Shown here piece after piece: positions 14,831 through 20,246 of a stretch of 22,210 nucleotides of DNA. A program made the translations under genes and the position numbers. Source of the DNA: an uncultured Clostridia bacterium (GTDB taxonomy: Bacteria; Bacillota; Clostridia; UBA1381); contig CAKSJU010000029.1 in the NCBI GenBank assembly GCA_934463455.1, positions 1 to 22,210 on the forward strand, in the 5' to 3' direction. Each line of letters starts with the position of its first letter. Positions within the stretch are counted from its first letter, which is position 1. The notes below the pieces were generated by a model. The model was not told where the DNA came from, made no database searches, and saw nothing but the letters and a program-made list of their open reading frames with translations.

Positions 14831-15352
14831 GTGATTTTATATTTGGGTGATAAAGAATTATTCGATTTTATTTCAAGCATATATCCCGATATATCATGCG
14901 AGATTTCGGCAGAAGAAGCCGATAAAATAATAACAGCCGAATATTCACATAATTCGGTTTCCGTTGTGCGGTACGCAGACGAAAACAAAATTCCCCTTCT
15001 CGGAATTTTGGACGGCTGCAAGGCTGTGGCGGAAGCTTTCGGAGCAGATTGCATCCCCATTGAAAATTGTTCTGAGGGAAAGCAGGAGTTGGCTGTGCTG
15101 GATACAAACGTATCTCTTTACAAAAATCTCGGACATGTAATTTCCATATGCAGAGGAGACCCCTCAACACTCGACGAAGAGACTCTTCCTCCTGAGCTTG
15201 ATTGCATTTCTCGTTCGGAAACCGGTGAGATACTTTCTTTCCGAAAAAAGAATACCGACGGCAGCTCATATATATTTGCCGTTAATTTTTACTTAAACTC
15301 ATCGCTCACCCAATGCGGAGAGATAATTCTCAAAAATTTTATCGGTCTGTAA
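14831..15352 (+). CDS. Free-standing class-I glutamine-amidotransferase-like protein, catalytic triad lost
   Basis: A 173-residue protein with the fold signature of the GuaA/TrpG glutaminase domain but without its chemistry. The nucleophile elbow, normally G-I-C-x-G-x-Q, reads GILDGCKAVAEAFGA, putting Leu where the Cys should be. The C-terminal HPE motif (normally FHPEVxHTxxG) reads FYLNSSLTQCGEIILKNF, so the catalytic His and Glu are Tyr and Asn. It is therefore probably not a glutaminase; a regulatory or scaffold role is possible. The start is GTG, giving MILYLGD like the family's usual MILxxD opening; AAAGGA lies 12 bases upstream, and a four-codon ATG frame (14820-14834) overlaps the start as GTGA. 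It is first in an operon with hpt, 34 bases downstream, suggesting a link to purine metabolism. Confidence 0.8.
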   Translation: MILYLGDKELFDFISSIYPDISCEISAEEADKIITAEYSHNSVSVVRYADENKIPLLGILDGCKAVAEAFGADCIPIENCSEGKQELAVLDTNVSLYKNLGHVISICRGDPSTLDEETLPPELDCISRSETGEILSFRKKNTDGSSYIFAVNFYLNSSLTQCGEIILKNFIGL

Positions 15353-15386
15353 AGCAGTGCCGTAACAAAAGAAAGGACAATATTTT

Positions 15387-15938
15387 ATGGAAAATATCTT
15401 ACATTCTGATATTGAAAGAATTTTGGTAAGCGAAAAACAGCTTCAAGAGGCTGTTGATAAGCTTGCAGACAAAATCAACAGTGATTTTAAAAACGAAGAA
15501 CTGATTCTTGCAATCATATTAAAAGGCAGTCTTGTATTTGCCTCCGACCTTATGCGCAAGCTGACAATGCCGCTCACAGTTGATTTCATGCAGGTTTCAA
15601 GCTACGGTGTTGGCACAGTTTCAAAAGGGTTTATTAATATAAAAAAAGACCTTGTATCGGATATTAAAGGAAAAAACGTACTCATTATTGAAGATATTAT
15701 CGACAGCGGAAACACACTTCACAAGCTCAAAGAGCTTTTAAAAGAACGCAGTCCGAAAAGCGTGAGCATATGTACAATACTTGACAAGCCCGACAGGCGC
15801 GTAACCCCGGTGGAAGTCGAATATTCGGGAATTGTAATTCCGGACGAATTTGTTGTGGGATACGGCTTGGATTATAATGAATATTTCCGTAATCTTCCTT
15901 ATGTCGGCGTTTTAAAACGAAGCATATACGAAAAATAA
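15387..15938 (+). CDS. hpt: Hypoxanthine phosphoribosyltransferase
   Basis: A 183-residue purine salvage enzyme converting hypoxanthine (and often guanine) plus PRPP to IMP/GMP. The PRPP-binding motif VLIIEDIIDSGNTL is intact. The flexible loop SSYGVGTVSKGFI, the substrate loop AIILKGSLVFASDLMRKL and the C-terminal purine-site segment IPDEFVVGYGLDYNEYFRNL (Phe/Val stacking and Asp) are all present. Length is typical for bacterial Hpt. The ATG follows AGAAAGGA. It lies between the amidotransferase-like gene and the GH78-like gene in one short-spaced run. In many Firmicutes hpt pairs with tilS and ftsH; this neighbourhood differs. Confidence 0.96.
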   Translation: MENILHSDIERILVSEKQLQEAVDKLADKINSDFKNEELILAIILKGSLVFASDLMRKLTMPLTVDFMQVSSYGVGTVSKGFINIKKDLVSDIKGKNVLIIEDIIDSGNTLHKLKELLKERSPKSVSICTILDKPDRRVTPVEVEYSGIVIPDEFVVGYGLDYNEYFRNLPYVGVLKRSIYEK

Positions 15939-15951
15939 GGAGATTATACAA

Positions 15952-17571
15952 ATGAAACTTTGCAATACTCAAAACGAACTAACAACAGAATACATACTTC
16001 CCGTAAAAATAATTGCTTCGGTCAACGCAGAAAATGTACACATATTGCTCGAAGAACATCCTGCACAGCCTTTTCTCGGCAAAGCGGAAGTAAGTGTGAT
16101 TAAAAAGAACGGATATATTCTTTTTGATTTCGGAGAAGAATTTCAAGGCGGTGCGGATGTGGTTTTGCAGGGAGACGAAAAAAAACGTCCTCATCTGCGT
16201 GCTGTTTTCGGCGAAAGTGTATCCGAAGCATTGAGTAAAATCGGCGAAAAAAATTCCGGAAACGACCACTCCCCACGTGATATAATTTTGGAAGCTCCGT
16301 TTCTGTCACATTTATATTTCGGCAATACAGGTTTCCGTTTTTTAAAGCTTGAAGCAGTTGACGAAGATTTGGAAATAACTTCTTTGCGCGGAATCTCAAG
16401 ATTTAGAAAACTCGAATATAAAGGCAGCTTTAAATGCAGTGACGAACGTCTGAACAAAATCTGGCAGGTCGGTGCAAAAACAGTTCATCTCAACATGCAG
16501 GAATACCTTTGGGACGGAATAAAGCGCGACCGCCTTGTATGGATTGGCGACATGCACCCCGAAACCTCTACAATTTCAATGGTATTCGGAGATACGAGTG
16601 TAGTAAGAAATTCACTTGATTTTATAAAAGATAACACAGATATCGATTCCTGGATGAACGGTATTCCTTCCTACAGTATGTGGTGGATAAAAATTCACAG
16701 AGACTTGTATTGGGAAAACGGAGACAAGGAATATTTGCGCAATCAGCTTGATTACATTGTTTCCGTTCTCAAAAAAACAATATCAAGCTTTAAAGGCGAC
16801 ACATCCGATATAAAATCTCATTTTACCGAATGGAGCAGCGCAAATACAAAAGACGAAGATGCCGGTTTTTATGCAATGCTTATTTTGGGGCTTGAAGCGG
16901 GAGCGGAAATTATTGATATATTAAACGGTGACAAAGCTCTTGCCGCGCAGGCACGAGAATTATCAAACGTGATAAAATCAAAAAAAGTATTGATTCCCGA
17001 AAACAAACAAATTGCCGCGATGCTTGGTTTAAGCGGAATATGCGACTTAAACAATATGTGTGAAATTATCAAGTCCGACGGAGCAAAAGGACTTTCAACA
17101 TTCTGGGGATATTATGTCTTGAATGCACTTTGGAAAAACGGCGATATGAATTTTGCTCTCAAGCTTATAAACACATATTGGGGCACTATGCTTGATTTCG
17201 GAGCCACAACGTTTTGGGAGGATTTCGATATAGAATGGACAAAAAACGCAGCACCTATAGATCAAATTTGCCCTCCTGGAAAAGACGATATTCACGGTGA
17301 TTTTGGAAAATTCTGCTATACGCAGTTTCGCCACAGCCTTTGTCACGGCTGGGCAAGCGGTCCCACCGCTTTTCTTTCGAAAAAAGTTCTCGGTATCGTA
17401 CCTGTTGAGCCGGGATATAAAAAAATTACCGTTTCGCCGTGTCTTGATAATCTTGAATTTGCCGAAGGAACCGTTCCGACTCCGTACGGCATTATAAAAG
17501 TAAAGCACACAAATATCGGCGGTAAAATAAAAACCGAGCTTTCTCTTCCAAACGGAGTGGAAAAAATATAA
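15952..17571 (+). CDS. Compact intracellular GH78 alpha-L-rhamnosidase-like enzyme
   Basis: A 539-residue glycoside hydrolase of the GH78 type, which removes terminal alpha-L-rhamnose. An N-terminal beta-sandwich region covers ~1-165, the (alpha/alpha)6 barrel ~165-465, and the C-terminal beta domain ends the protein (GIVPVEPGYKKITVSPCL). The acidic motif region reads WDGIKRDRLVWIGDMHPE, a variant of the family's RxERxGWxGD with Asp for Glu; the candidate general base is Glu in TTFWEDFDIEW; a further barrel motif is HGWASGPTAFLSKKVLGI. It is shorter than most GH78 enzymes (~700-1000), lacking extra N-terminal domains, and has no signal peptide, so it would act on imported oligosaccharides. 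AAGGAG precedes the ATG, which lies 13 bases after hpt. Substrate is inferred from family only. Confidence 0.87.
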   Translation: MKLCNTQNELTTEYILPVKIIASVNAENVHILLEEHPAQPFLGKAEVSVIKKNGYILFDFGEEFQGGADVVLQGDEKKRPHLRAVFGESVSEALSKIGEKNSGNDHSPRDIILEAPFLSHLYFGNTGFRFLKLEAVDEDLEITSLRGISRFRKLEYKGSFKCSDERLNKIWQVGAKTVHLNMQEYLWDGIKRDRLVWIGDMHPETSTISMVFGDTSVVRNSLDFIKDNTDIDSWMNGIPSYSMWWIKIHRDLYWENGDKEYLRNQLDYIVSVLKKTISSFKGDTSDIKSHFTEWSSANTKDEDAGFYAMLILGLEAGAEIIDILNGDKALAAQARELSNVIKSKKVLIPENKQIAAMLGLSGICDLNNMCEIIKSDGAKGLSTFWGYYVLNALWKNGDMNFALKLINTYWGTMLDFGATTFWEDFDIEWTKNAAPIDQICPPGKDDIHGDFGKFCYTQFRHSLCHGWASGPTAFLSKKVLGIVPVEPGYKKITVSPCLDNLEFAEGTVPTPYGIIKVKHTNIGGKIKTELSLPNGVEKI

Positions 17572-17621
17572 TCTTTTGCCTCGATTTAAATTAAAATTAT
17601 ATACAGAAAGGTATGAAAAAA

Positions 17622-17963
17622 ATGGATTGTTTGTTTTGTAAAATTATAAAAGGAGAAATTCCGTCAACAAAGGTTTATGAGGACGAGTATGTTTACGCAT
17701 TCCGCGATATTGCCCCTCAAGCCCCCGAGCATGTTGTTATTGTACCGAAAATACACATAACTTCTGCTAATGACATTACAAGCGAAAACAGTGCATATAT
17801 CGCTCATGTTTTTGAAGCGGTTGCCGTTATTGCAAAGCAACTTGGTATAGACGAAAAAGGCTATCGCGTAATAAACAACTGCGGTGAATACGGCGGTCAA
17901 ACCGTTCCTCATATTCATTTCCATTTAACCGGAGGAAGACAATTCGGTTGGCCCGCAGGCTGA
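17622..17963 (+). CDS. HIT-family nucleotide hydrolase/binding protein (HinT-like)
   Basis: A 113-residue histidine-triad protein. The triad HIHFHLTGG is near the C-terminus, and the N-terminal CxxC (CLFCKIIKGEIPSTKVYED) typical of the group is present. Further family motifs are AFRDIAPQAPEHVVIVPK and YRVINNCGEYGGQTVPH. HinT-type enzymes hydrolyse nucleoside phosphoramidates and aminoacyl-adenylates. The ATG at 17622 is preferred because AGAAAGG lies 10 bases upstream; the in-frame ATG at 17613 is only one base from that site. It follows the GH78-like gene by 50 bases with no terminator, so it probably closes the operon begun at 14831. Confidence 0.95.
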   Translation: MDCLFCKIIKGEIPSTKVYEDEYVYAFRDIAPQAPEHVVIVPKIHITSANDITSENSAYIAHVFEAVAVIAKQLGIDEKGYRVINNCGEYGGQTVPHIHFHLTGGRQFGWPAG

Positions 17964-18021
17964 TATCTGTACCGTTTTTATTAAATAAGAAAGTTTTTTT
18001 GAAGAAATTTTGCAAAAGATA

Positions 18022-18051
18022 TTGACAATTGTACCAATAATATAGTATAAT
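18022..18051 (+). promoter_or_regulatory. Promoter of rpsU-yqeY
   Basis: TTGACA (18022-18027), an 18-base spacer, TATAAT (18046-18051), about 90 bases before rpsU. Both hexamers are perfect; spacing is one base long. Confidence 0.85.
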
Positions 18052-18068
18052 ATATATTGTGGCAGAAA

Positions 18069-18137
18069 ACAGCTTGTACAAAAGCTGTGCTTGTTCCATA
18101 AAACGTCCGGGAGAATTTGACCAGCCGGAGGGAGGGG
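18069..18137 (+). promoter_or_regulatory. Structured leader of rpsU
   Basis: The leader holds a 7-bp hairpin (ACAGCTT 18069-18075 with AAGCTGT 18082-18088) and a short stem TCCGG/CCGGA (18106-18110, 18125-18129). The 3' arm of the second runs into the very strong purine-rich ribosome binding site GGAGGGAGGGG (18127-18137). Partial masking of that site is possible. I do not recognise a named riboswitch or protein-binding leader. Confidence 0.35.
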
Positions 18138-18143
18138 AAATAC

Positions 18144-18320
18144 ATGTCTGAAATCAGAGTAAAAGATAACGAATCATTGGATAGCGCACTCCGTAGATTC
18201 AAGCGTCAATGTGCCAAATCCGGTGTTATGTCAGAAATAAGAAAACGTGAACACTATGAAAAGCCAAGCGTAAAGCGTAAGAAAAAATCTGAAGCTGCGC
18301 GTAAAAGAAAGTTCAAATAA
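18144..18320 (+). CDS. rpsU: Small ribosomal subunit protein bS21
   Basis: A 58-residue, highly basic ribosomal protein bS21 (MSEIRVKDNESLDSALRRFK, then a KRKKKSEAARKRKFK tail). It binds late to the 30S platform near the anti-Shine-Dalgarno region and assists initiation. The start ATG is fixed by the strong GGAGGGG site and by family length; an upstream in-frame start at 18117 would add nine unrelated residues. yqeY follows 15 bases later, a pairing conserved across Firmicutes. Confidence 0.97.
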   Translation: MSEIRVKDNESLDSALRRFKRQCAKSGVMSEIRKREHYEKPSVKRKKKSEAARKRKFK

Positions 18321-18335
18321 TAAGAGGTAATTTTT

Positions 18336-18779
18336 ATGTCTCTAAAAGAAAAATTAGCAGATGATTTAAAATCTGCAATGAAAAATAAAGATATCGTCCG
18401 TAAGAATGTTGTACAAATGGTAAGAGCAGGCGTACTTCAAATCGAAAAGGATAAAAAAATAACTCTTGATGACGAAGGCGTACTTGATGTTATAGCAAAA
18501 CAGCTTAAACAACGCAGAGATTCCCTGCCGGACTATGAAAAGAGTGGACGAGAGGACTTAATTTCCGAGTTAAAGTCCGAAATGGATGTTTTGATGGAAT
18601 ATTTGCCAAAGCAGCTTACCCACGAAGAGCTTGAAGCTATTGTTAAAGAAGCTGTCGAAAAAACCGGGGCTTCTTCGATGAAAGATATGGGTAAGATTAT
18701 GGCGGAAGTTATGCCAAAAACAAAAGGCAGAGCGGACGGCAAAGAAATAAACCAAATTGCAAAAAGTTTATTATCATAA
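18336..18779 (+). CDS. yqeY: GatB/YqeY domain protein
   Basis: A 147-residue cytoplasmic protein of the YqeY family: helical N-terminal domain (MSLKEKLADDLKSAMKNKD) and a small C-terminal domain with KDMGKIMAEVMPKTKGRADG, the motif shared with the tRNA-binding tail of GatB amidotransferase. This suggests tRNA contact, possibly in tRNA-dependent amidation, but the exact function is not established for the family. It is in one transcript with rpsU, with AAGAGGT as ribosome binding site, and is followed by two tRNA genes in the same direction. Confidence 0.95.
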   Translation: MSLKEKLADDLKSAMKNKDIVRKNVVQMVRAGVLQIEKDKKITLDDEGVLDVIAKQLKQRRDSLPDYEKSGREDLISELKSEMDVLMEYLPKQLTHEELEAIVKEAVEKTGASSMKDMGKIMAEVMPKTKGRADGKEINQIAKSLLS

Positions 18780-18785
18780 AAATAA

Positions 18786-18813
18786 AACGCATAATCAAAT
18801 ATGATTATGCGTT
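18786..18813 (+). terminator. Hairpin between yqeY and tRNA-Thr
   Basis: AACGCATAATC (18786-18796) pairs perfectly with GATTATGCGTT (18803-18813). There is no T-run after it on the plus strand (ATATGCTGG), and the tRNA begins 5 bases later. It may be a weak terminator, a 3' stability hairpin or a processing boundary. Confidence 0.5.
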
Positions 18814-18817
18814 ATAT

Positions 18818-18892
18818 GCTGGTGTGGCTCAATGGCAGAGCAGATCATTCGTAATGATCAGGTTGCAGGTTCGATTCCCGTCACCAGCTCCA
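18818..18892 (+). tRNA. tRNA-Thr (anticodon CGT)
   Basis: A complete cloverleaf. Acceptor GCTGGTG (18818-18824) pairs with CACCAGC (18882-18888), discriminator T, encoded CCA (18890-18892). Anticodon stem GATCA/TGATC with loop TTCGTAA; anticodon CGT at 18850-18852 reads ACG. The T arm has one apparent mismatch (GCAGG against CCCGT). Confidence 0.93.
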
Positions 18893-18896
18893 CTAT

Positions 18897-18972
18897 GGGG
18901 GTATAGCTCAGCTGGGAGAGCGCTTGCTTCGCATGTAAGAGGTCTGGGGTTCGATTCCCCATATCTCCACCA
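18897..18972 (+). tRNA. tRNA-Ala (anticodon CGC)
   Basis: A complete cloverleaf. Acceptor GGGGGTA (18897-18903) pairs with TATCTCC (18962-18968), including the G3-U70 pair that identifies alanine tRNAs; discriminator A and encoded CCA follow. Anticodon stem CTTGC/GTAAG with loop TTCGCAT; anticodon CGC at 18930-18932 reads GCG. It starts 4 bases after tRNA-Thr, so both are probably cut from one precursor. Confidence 0.94.
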
Positions 18973-18981
18973 TAAAATCAG

Positions 18982-19007
18982 AAAACCGCTCTGTTGAGCG
19001 GTTTTTT
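18982..19007 (+). terminator. Terminator after the tRNA pair
   Basis: AAAACCGCTC (18982-18991), TGTT, GAGCGGTTTT (18996-19005), then more T. A standard rho-independent terminator 9 bases past the tRNA-Ala CCA. The gap after it (to 19086) holds only a short direct repeat (TACACGTTTT twice, near 19026 and 19037) with no clear role. Confidence 0.93.
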
Positions 19008-19086
19008 AATACTCTTTTTCCTCCGTACACGTTTTATACACGTTTTTTTCATTTCTCCGCATGTAATTCATCATAAAATAACATGA

Positions 19087-19114
19087 AAAAGGAGAGCTTT
19101 TACACCCTCCTTTT
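19087..19114 (-). terminator. Terminator of the araC-type transcript
   Basis: AAAAGGAG (19087-19094) pairs with CTCCTTTT (19107-19114). Read on the minus strand the hairpin ends in CTCCTTTTT. It lies 3 bases past the stop of the small frame 19118-19309 and about 200 bases past the araC-type stop. Confidence 0.7.
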
Positions 19115-19117
19115 GAC

Positions 19118-19309
19118 CTATCCTGCTTTAACTTTTTCGGCTTTTTCCAAATATTTTTTCTGATACTTTTTATTAAGAATTTTTTTCACTTCTTTTGAAG
19201 TATCTTCCAGTGCTGCCATGCAATCCGCTTTATTTTTATACTTTTTAAATTGTACTGACCGGTAATTCTCAATCAAGGTTAAATAATCTTTTATGTACGC
19301 ATTATACAC
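19118..19309 (-). CDS. Possible 63-residue lysine-rich small protein
   Basis: A reading frame running from a GTG at 19309 to a stop beside the terminator at 19087-19114. It encodes a helical, Lys-rich sequence (VYNAYIKDYLTLIENYRSVQ at the start, KKYLEKAEKVKAG at the end) that looks protein-like, with no membrane segment or known domain. The frame continues upstream inside the AraC-type gene in a different phase, where it is only a shadow. No good ribosome binding site precedes the GTG, which is the main argument against it. Terminators usually sit close behind the last stop codon, and this one is next to this frame, not next to araC, which argues for it. Function unknown. Confidence 0.35.
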   Translation of the reverse strand: MYNAYIKDYLTLIENYRSVQFKKYKNKADCMAALEDTSKEVKKILNKKYQKKYLEKAEKVKAG

Positions 19310-19313
19310 ATTT

Positions 19314-20117
19314 TTATTTTTTTCGATAAACTGACGGCGAAACTCCGACTCTCTTTTTAAAATATCCCGAGAAATAGTGCGCATCGCAAAAGCCTGTTTT
19401 TTCTGCGATATCCGAAACCGACAGTGCTGTATTTTTGAGCATTGCTTCAGCTGCGGCAAACCGTTTTTTCAATATATATTCATACGGCGTTATGCCGTAC
19501 TCCGAACGAAATTCGCGTATAACGTGACACTTTGAACAATAAACACTTTTTGCGACTTCATCCAAGCCTATATCAAAGCTTGTCATATTATCTATATATG
19601 CTTTAATATTTTTCGCAAGAAGCGACTTTGCAGATATTTCATCATCCGCATTCGCAAGCTGCTGCACAATTTTCAAAAAAATCACCGCAATTTCATCCGA
19701 AATATTCTTTGTACTCATTCCGCTTTTTGATATATTCACCATTTCGATAAAGTATTTTTTTAATTCCGGTGCATGAAAATGCAATTTTTCGGTAATTCTG
19801 TAACACTCGGCAATTCTATCGGCAAGTTCACCCTCAAAATTTATCCACATTTTAATCCACGGCTTCTTTGCGTCTGAATAATACAAATGACGTCTGCCTT
19901 TTTTAAGATAATACACGTCGTCTTTTTCGGCAATAATCTTATCATCGTCCTGGCATACCGTTCCGCAGCCGGTTATAATAAATTCCAAAACATTGGTTTC
20001 GGAATGATTTCTTTCGATTTTATAGCTTCCATCACAATATGATATTCCGCACATAGAAACAAAAAACGGAAGCTTTTTCCCCTCATACCCCACAAATGAT
20101 ACAATATCTTCATTCAT
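19314..20117 (-). CDS. AraC-family transcriptional regulator
   Basis: A 267-residue regulator from the ATG at 20117 (GAGG 9 bases upstream); an upstream in-frame start at 20153 lacks such a site. The N-terminal ~150 residues are a cupin-type sensor domain (TNVLEFIITGCGTVCQDDDK, DDVYYLKKGRRHLYYSD, WIKMWINFEG). The C-terminal ~95 residues are the double helix-turn-helix domain: IGLDEVAKSVYCSKCHVIRE, then LSVSDIAEKTGFCDAHYFSG and the ending KKRVGVSPSVYRKK. This layout is typical of carbohydrate-responsive AraC proteins such as the MelR/MsmR type. It is transcribed away from the glutaminase-A-like gene at 20247 and is the likely regulator of that locus. Confidence 0.94.
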   Translation of the reverse strand: MNEDIVSFVGYEGKKLPFFVSMCGISYCDGSYKIERNHSETNVLEFIITGCGTVCQDDDKIIAEKDDVYYLKKGRRHLYYSDAKKPWIKMWINFEGELADRIAECYRITEKLHFHAPELKKYFIEMVNISKSGMSTKNISDEIAVIFLKIVQQLANADDEISAKSLLAKNIKAYIDNMTSFDIGLDEVAKSVYCSKCHVIREFRSEYGITPYEYILKKRFAAAEAMLKNTALSVSDIAEKTGFCDAHYFSGYFKKRVGVSPSVYRKK

Positions 20118-20152
20118 ATCAACATTCCTCACTTTTATGTTAATATTATACA

Positions 20153-20181
20153 TTGTTTTTTAATATATATGATGATATTAT
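20153..20181 (+). promoter_or_regulatory. Candidate promoter of the glutaminase-A-like gene
   Basis: TTGTTT (20153-20158), a 17-base spacer, TATTAT (20176-20181). The match is weaker than other promoters here, as expected for a promoter needing an activator such as the divergent AraC-type protein. An alternative -10 (TATACT) lies just downstream. Confidence 0.4.
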
Positions 20182-20208
20182 TATACTATAAGGTATATTA
20201 ACTGTCAA
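20180..20208 (-). promoter_or_regulatory. Consensus promoter of the araC-type gene
   Basis: On the minus strand, TTGACA (20208-20203), a 17-base spacer, TATAAT (20185-20180). Both hexamers are perfect. The leader to the start at 20117 is about 55 bases. Confidence 0.88.
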
Positions 20209-20246
20209 TACAATTAGCTACATTAATCACAAGGAGAAATAAAAAT

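Noticed and set aside
14868..15269. 133-codon minus-strand frame opposite the pseudo-amidotransferase
   Set aside because: The plus frame has clear amidotransferase homology, so the antisense frame is a shadow.
17095..17508. 137-codon minus-strand frame inside the GH78-like gene
   Set aside because: It lies wholly antisense to a conserved catalytic region and has no start signals or family resemblance.
18818..18972. tRNA pair as a possible integration site for a mobile element
   Set aside because: The tRNA 3' ends are intact, and I found no duplicated tRNA tail, integrase or phage gene in the sequence that follows.
19025..19048. Short direct repeat TACACGTTTT twice
   Set aside because: Ten bases twice in AT-rich DNA with no further copies; not enough for a CRISPR, attachment site or operator call.
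19310..19459. Upstream half of the 113-codon frame ending at 19118
   Set aside because: It overlaps the conserved C-terminal helix-turn-helix of the AraC-type gene in another phase and reads as a shadow; only the part after the AraC-type stop might be real.
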